Assembly (NCBI RefSeq): GCF_027580225.2
Contig: NC_073340.2
Coordinates: forward strand, 21,274,001-21,338,000
Length of the DNA stretch: 64,000 nt
DNA from: Misgurnus anguillicaudatus
Lineage: Eukaryota; Chordata; Actinopteri; Cypriniformes; Cobitidae
Reading direction: 5' to 3'
Of this stretch, positions 57,896 to 64,000 are shown piece after piece (position 1 is the stretch's first letter; each line of letters starts with the position of its first letter). The position numbers and the translations under genes were made by a program. Below the pieces are notes generated by a model. The model did not search any database. It worked only from the letters and a program-made list of their open reading frames with translations, and had not been told where the DNA came from.

Positions 57896-60800
57896 GTATG
57901 TCCGTCTATATCTTTGAATTAACGCGAGTCAAATCATGGTCAACACCTGTCTGGAAAGCAGCGGTTCGTTTCAGCCGAATTCCCGTTTACAACCGTCTCA
58001 CTTAAAACTCTTAACACGTGCAATGTGTTTGTGAAAGACATCAGTAAACGTGGATGGAGAATATTTTGGGTTGTGATGTGGGTCAGGCCTCTTAAACTAT
58101 CATAGCCGCACTAGCATTTTAGCAAGCGAGCTATGTTGCTAGCTAGCCACATCATAAACACATTATCATCACCATATGCAAAATTCCTTTGGGGCACGTA
58201 TATACAAAACGTGTCTCTTATTGTGATATATAAAGATGAAATGTGGGTTATGCTCGCGATTTAGCCATGCCTATTTTTGACGCCGATGTTTTCTTTGTAA
58301 TCATTTGTCTCCCTTTTGGCACGTATCCATTAGTTACGGGTCCTCAATCGGCATGCAAGGTAGCAACGCGAGTTAGCATTTACAGCCAGCACAGTGACTT
58401 TGTGCGTTGCAGAGCAACCATATTCACTTTCTTGCCCCTAATTCACCAAACCATTGATAACTTGCACTATTTTATGGTTATATTACTGTCATGCGTGTAA
58501 TTATCAATATATCCACCGCATTGTTTGTTTGTGCAATTAGCTTGCTACATAATAGTCATTGATTCATGGCGTCGTTCATTTCGCGGCGGTATAAAGGATT
58601 GTGCAAGTGAATTCAGTGAAATGTGCGTCTTTAACGTTTAAATAGGATCTGATTTTAAGTTTGATAAAATGCTTAATTACACACTTACAATGCTACCTGT
58701 CCCTTTGTGCTCTTTAATGAGATACAATGTAACGGAATGTGGCCAATATGGCAATGATCAAAATACTGTAATTTTCGGGAATGAAACGTTTGTTTGAAAG
58801 CCTGTTTTGCCTTATTCTCAACTGAAATGTCACTAAAAATGTCACTTTTTGGACATCTTAAATTTAAGTTCAGTGATGTATTTGGAATTATAGTCTGACA
58901 TTTTAAATGAGATGCCAAATCTTAACCTAGTAAAATAATACAGGTCATAATGCACTTATACCCTGCCTGTAATCTTTGCATGGTGTATGGGTGACTGATT
59001 TTGTCAAGATGTGTTCCTGGCTTAACATCTTTTGTTGATCATAAAATATTCTGACCAACCACAACCATAACGTACCCATAACATAGTCCTGACTCTAAAA
59101 TTAACGTGAACTCCAATCCTACAACCTGATAGGTTGATATAACGGTACATTCACATGGGGCGTAAGCGTTAACGCTTAACGGCAGGCTTGTCTGAAGCGT
59201 GGCCAACAGCCAATCACACTGGCCGCTACACTTGCTCCGGTCTTCCATAAATGTAATTGGCTGGCTCTGCCTAGGTTATTTGCATAAGGCGATTTGATTG
59301 GCTGACGCAAGCATTGCCGCTTGAAAGCAACGGCACTGACGCGGCGCCGACGGATCCACAATTTAGTTCGGCAACGCATGATGTCACCCATCAAAAGTGA
59401 ATGAGAAGCGTTAACGCTTACGTCCCGTGTGAATGCACCGTAAAAGTTGTTCCTGGACAAACAGTGTTGATCAAGACTACGTTTACACGTGGGAGGCTGT
59501 TTTCATAAGCGGACATTTCAAACTCTCCGGTTTCAAAAATAACTTTGTGCACACATGTCAGTTTTCAGAAAAGTGTTCATTGACACGTACCCGTGTATAT
59601 ATGGTGTAACGAGAAGCTCAAGCCCACGTTAGCCAATCAGAATCCCGAAAACAGCAACAATCACTTCCTGTTCCTCTTTTGAACAAGGTTGCATTGTTGG
59701 CGTAGGTACGAGCTCTGGCGCATACTGTGACGTTGGCTGCCTAAACATACATTTGTCTTAGTTTACATGCAACCATGTAACCAAAGATTTTCCAAATCTC
59801 CACTCTGGCCGGAGTTTTTAAAAAAAGAATCTGATTCAGATGCGAGTGCGCAAATGAAGGGAAATGTCTCTGTTTTTCAAAATAACCATGTATGTGTAAA
59901 CAGGGCCCCAGGTACATGTCCTACTTTGTGAAAACACCTTCATCATATGGTAGTCGCGAGTTGCTTAGTAACATGGTTTACAAAGTTTTAAAACAAGTTG
60001 CTAAATCATTTCACATTGACTTTGTTTTTGGCTCTTTCTTCACATCACCACTCCAAGCCTTGGTGTTTGTGTTTTTTATATTTGAATTAGGGTTGCCGCG
60101 GTGACGTAATTTTCCCACCGGTTAATCAGCGCGTCACAAACACGGTGATACCGGTGTCACCGTGTGGGAGGGGCTTATAAATGCGCATGCAGACGTGCAC
60201 ATTCTACTTTCACTTTTGAATTACGCAACTGTTTAAATGCAGTGCTTGCGTACGCTATGTTAAATTGCATATGAATTTGCGTGCAATGCGAGTCCAACAG
60301 CTGATTTAATTAAGTGCTTGAGTCAATGTGCGTAGGTAATTCTCAAAGAACCAGCCAGTCCCAAGCAGAGCAACCGGCTACTTCTCCATAAAGCGCTGCT
60401 TGAATGATGGGTTTATTATTTTTCTTGATGATAAACACAACAACAAAACGATCTCGCTTATATTAAACATCATATATGTATATTATAAAAAAACGAGTAA
60501 GCACGCGGCTTCTGCCTTCGTCTGGTCAGTCAGCTTGCCTCGCAAACTCTGACAGGAATAAATGAAATCTGACACCTGCTGCTTTGTGACGTGAAGCGCG
60601 TTCAGCTCCGCTTAATTCAGGCACCAGACACATTCAGTTTGCTCTCTCTAACGAAACTAAATGATTAAATTACACGAAAATATCAAAACGACGGTGAAAG
60701 ACGGTGTCGCGGTGGGCAAGGGATCTAACCGGTGAGAGGCTGAAGCACCGGTTATCACCGTTTCACCGACTATCGCGGCAAGCCTAATTTGAATACACAT

Positions 60801-62519
60801 GTTGATTCTGTTGTCTTTTGCTGCAGATTATGTCTTCTTTGAGAATTCTTCAAGCAACCCATATCTGATCAGGAGAATAGAGGAACTAAATAAGGTACAG
60901 TGCCCTCAGGCCTGGGAGGGAGATGTGTGGGTTGTTGGTCACTGAGTGTACTGGTAGGGTGTGGATACAACATTGTCGTGACATCGACACAAGGAGCTCA
61001 GCCAGCTCGACAGAAGCAAAATATTACTTGCATCTCTATGCACTTCTCCATTCACGCTAGTGTACTGCCACTGTCCCAACAGCTATTTGTGCGTGAAACA
61101 TGCTTCACAGAAAGCCAGAAACAAGACCACATGTAGGGTGCTTTAGAAAAGTGGTCTGTGATGTAAAGTTGACTTGAAAATGAAAATAGTATGATTAAAA
61201 ATGATTTAGTCATGAGAAATATCTTATGAGTTTATAAGCTCTATGCCCATCCCACATACTTAACTGCCTGTACATATAAATGCAATACTTTTATAAGACA
61301 GCAGCACTGTTTAAAAAATAATTTCATTTTTTCTGCCTTTCTATCAACTAAAGTGCATGTTAAAGCAAATGCTAAACTGCAGAATCTTCTCATTTTCACA
61401 TTAGGTGATGCATATAAGATGTCTTTTGACATATTTGCCAAAGTACAGGATTTACTTGTCTGACAAATTCAATTGCTATACCTGTTCCACAAGGTTGGTT
61501 AGGCATCTATACTAAAAAAAATCACCCAGTGGCCAACAAGATGTGCTTAATCTATATGATTTATCTTTCACAATCTCAATCATTGTCAGAGGAAATGGTA
61601 GCTTTAGGCAGTTTTGGGGGAAGGTGGAGATGAGATCATCACATAGTCTTGTTTAAAGGTGCTCTAAGCGAATTCACGTGTTTTAGACCATAAAACATTT
61701 TTTGTTACATACAGCAAACATCTCCTCACTATCTGCTTTCTGCCTGATCACTGATCAAACTGTAAAAAAGCGATCTCTGTAGACAGCCCAGGCTCCACAA
61801 ACTGCATCAAAAACAAAGTGGTCAAACCTACCATCACGAAACATACAAAGTGTTCCAGCCAATAAACGTCAAAAAGGATTTGGGGGTGGGGGTTGGGCGC
61901 GTTCATGAAAGCACGTAAGGGAGGGGGAGGAGTTAGCTACGTTTGTTTGAAAACAGTTCAAAGATCAACAAAAAGCGACGTTACACAGATTCGCTTAGAG
62001 CGCCTTTTAAATTACCTGTGTTGGCTCTCCTGAGATTAACGTCCAACAAAGTCGAATTAAAATTAAAGTTATACTGCATTATTTTATTTGAATGTTAAAT
62101 TTTATTCATTTTTTTGTGTTATTATCCCCATCACTGTTTGTCTTTCTTGATAAAGTACTTGAGATTTAATCTTAATTTTGTATTTAACATGCGCAGCATG
62201 CCTCTTGTACACTGGTTGGCTTTGGTTTTTCGATTACTCTGAGGAGTGCAGACACAGCAGGTTTTGATATTTAGCAGCACTGCACTCCTGGCTGCAACAT
62301 CAGCTTCAGGTGTTTTTAGTATTGATTAAAGAAGGTGTTATGTTCAGCGTCCCCAGTGTTCAAGGGGGGAGTGCGTTTGCGTGTTAAGTTTTCTAAAGCT
62401 TGCCTTGTGTTGTTGTTTTATTCAGACGGCAAGCGGCAATGTGGAGGCAAAGGTGGTCTGTTTCTACAGGAGAAGAGACATCTCACAGAGCCTTATTCAG
62501 CTGGCTGATAAACATGCAA
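57868..62519 (+). CDS. mta3: mta3, metastasis-associated NuRD subunit, 5' part
   Basis: The first three coding exons (57868-57895, 60827-60894, 62426-62519) join in frame to the start of an MTA protein: [18 protein letters not shown], then [18 protein letters not shown], then [20 protein letters not shown]. This is the beginning of the BAH domain. MTA proteins scaffold the nuclear NuRD complex and recruit HDAC1/2 through ELM2-SANT domains, which lie beyond the window. MTA1-3 are very similar here; mta3 is chosen because kcng3 and cox7a2l adjoin MTA3 in human, and TASGN matches MTA3. All junctions are GT-AG, with coding phases 1, 0 and 1. The gene is cut by the right edge inside intron 3. Confidence 0.93.
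57896..59130 (+). other. mta3 intron 1, first part
   Basis: Ordinary sequence with scattered CpG near the promoter; nothing further recognised. Confidence 0.45.
59140..59446. repeat. fold-back element (GCGTTAACGC)
   Basis: ACGGTACATTCACATGGGGC and the right end CCCGTGTGAATGCACCGTA are inverted, each followed inward by AAGCGTTAACGCTTA-type palindromes. Confidence 0.75.
59475..59910. repeat. GTTTACA-type element
   Basis: GACTACGTTTACACGTGG at the left and ATGTGTAAACAGGGCCCC at the right, as in the elements at 21391 and 23733. Confidence 0.55.
60088..60786. mobile_element. hAT-type element in mta3 intron 1
   Basis: TAGGGTTGCCGCGGTGACG and CGCGGCAAGCCTA are inverted ends. ATTTGAAT is duplicated exactly (60080-60087 and 60787-60794). 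CACCGGT/ACCGGTG-rich arms fold together. It is non-coding and ends 40 bases before mta3 exon 2. Confidence 0.88.
60827..60894 (+). CDS. mta3: mta3 coding exon 2
   Basis: After TTTTGCTGCAG it completes Asp10 and reads [20 protein letters not shown] to NK, donor GTACAG. Confidence 0.95.
60895..61652 (+). other. mta3 intron 2, unremarkable part
   Basis: No gene, RNA or repeat recognised. Confidence 0.45.
61653..62010. repeat. TTAA element, family I
   Basis: TTAAAGGTGCTCTAAGCGAAT and GATTCGCTTAGAGCGCC...TTAA ends, 358 bp, non-coding, in mta3 intron 2. Confidence 0.75.
62426..62519 (+). CDS. mta3: mta3 coding exon 3
   Basis: [18 protein letters not shown] to LADKHA plus one base, donor GTAAGT. 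The next exon lies outside the window. Confidence 0.95.
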
Positions 62520-64000
62520 GTAAGTGAATGCACCTGATGTGTTTTCTAATGTGATTGTATTGTTAAGGAAACCAAGGACGGTCTGTGACGTGCCATTCAT
62601 AAGTGGTCATTTGCATGAAAATGATAAGTCAGCTGAAATTGGCCACGTATATGCATGCATCTGCCTTAGATATTAGGAAGCGGGGATCAGTATTGTCTGG
62701 AGACTTGGCAGTACCAGGTGCTTGTAAATGGCCAACATCCTAATTTTCTAATGGTTTGGGGACCAGGGCCTTTAAACAAATTTACCTTGATTTTTGGGTA
62801 CACGTTTATAGTTCACATGTTTTGTTTAATCTGGCCAATTTTTACTAAATTAAAGATTATAAGCATGTTAAGTGGGAAACAACTGCCTTTAACTATTAGG
62901 CTTCATGAAGAATGCTCATGAATGTAGTTATAACCGTTTTCATTGCATATTATTTTCCAATACAGACATTCCGTAAAACAAAGAAATCCTGATTTTTTTT
63001 TGCTATAAATAATATTTTTTGCTATAGTTTCATTTGAGGATGGTTAGTTTGAATACAAAGGCATACATCGCTTGCCTCCTCTTCTCCATTCGCACTGTTT
63101 TTATAGACCCTTTTTGTACACAATTAAGTATTGCAGTGAATCAGCAGTGAAGCAACACAAAGAAAGTTATTTTAAAAAGTTGACACTCAACTTTTTCAAC
63201 ACAGCTACCAGATCTGTGTACTATAGTGGAGTGAATAAATGCAGTACTCTCATAAGACTGTTTTGATTTTGTTTAAAGCAGCACTGCAGATGGCCAAATA
63301 TAAAGTGTCCAGATACATATATACATATTGGTATATTATATTAGTGCAACCAAACGCAACAACCAGACATTTTGATGCTTGGAAACCGTTTTAATTAACT
63401 TTCTGAGTTGCTAACACATTAGAACCAATGGGGACTAACACCACTTCTGTTGCCAAAATGCGTGCGCAGGCAATTTGATCACGTGGGCGGTAAGCAGCTT
63501 ACAAGTTCACTTACTTGACAAAATAAATGAAATTATCTATAGATGTCAGAGATCTATAGTAGACCCATTACTTATTTTATATTAGTTTGCTTCATGTTGA
63601 ACCTTCACAGTATTATAATGCTTTGCTCTCAACATAATTCTGGGTACACACCAAAATATTTTTTTACATCTTATAAGGTTTTCTAAATGTGATAGACCAC
63701 AAACATAAGGAAAAAAAACGTTTTGCTACTATTCTCGACTGTGTCTCGACTGTGAACACAGGAAATCTCACAAAATCTTGCGAGACTTCAGAATAAGCAT
63801 GGCGGACGGTGTGCAGGAAGAAATGTCAATGATAGTGTTTGGAATGATTTTGCCAGAAAATTCAGGGAATTTGGGTGAAGTCGTGGAGACAGCGGGAACA
63901 TGGTCCATCTCTGCTGTCCACATCAACTTCACTTTGTGCTGCGCCATGACCGCTTTGAGTTTCCATCTTGCTTTCTGATTGGATATTGTTTCATTTCACA
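62520..64000 (+). other. mta3 intron 3, to the window edge
   Basis: AT-rich intron. From about 63340 the base composition changes. A 59-codon open frame starts in a good context at 63799 (MADGVQEEMSMIVFG...), ends at 63978 and matches nothing I recognise. It may be part of a repeat that continues past the edge. Confidence 0.4.

Overview
The window is nuclear DNA from a bony fish, most probably a cyprinid or other ostariophysan teleost. Support for this comes from compact multi-exon genes with GT-AG introns, vertebrate-length proteins, tRNA-derived SINEs of the DANA/V-SINE type, Tc1-like transposons, an L1-type LINE tail and a very dense population of short palindromic DNA transposons. No species call is possible from the sequence alone.

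Layout from left to right. A probable first coding exon of cript lies on the minus strand at about 184-199. The whole of pigf is on the plus strand (coding exons 1812-8389). The whole of rhoq is on the minus strand (coding exons 29289 down to 9120), converging on pigf with about 730 bp between the stop codons. About 17 kb without a recognisable host gene follows (29.6-46.7 kb). Then come cox7a2l (minus, 47638 to 46684), kcng3 (minus, 55385 to 50749) and the first three coding exons of mta3 (plus, from 57868), which runs off the right edge.

The proteins do not form one pathway. PIGF works in GPI-anchor synthesis in the ER. RHOQ/TC10 is a Rho-family GTPase of the plasma membrane and endosomes. 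COX7A2L/SCAF1 joins respiratory complexes III and IV. KCNG3 is a modulatory voltage-gated K+ channel subunit. MTA3 is a NuRD co-repressor subunit. They are grouped by conserved synteny: cript-pigf-rhoq and cox7a2l-kcng3-mta3 are each neighbours in human 2p21. In human the two trios lie some megabases apart; here they are joined.

The rest of the window is largely transposon-derived. It holds two decayed Tc1-like elements, several hAT-type non-autonomous elements with exact 8-bp target-site duplications, an L1-type 3' fragment, tRNA-derived SINEs, more than ten palindromic elements ending in TTAA, and several nested insertions. The clearest nest is 30975-33001, where an L1 tail sits in an hAT element, which sits in a TTAA element that also took a second TTAA element. 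I found no convincing new biological system. The most unusual items are this nest, a 759-bp near-perfect palindrome at 41055-41813, a GC-AG intron in cox7a2l, and a 2-kb insertion at 13736-15778 that looks like a spliced transcription unit carried inside another element.
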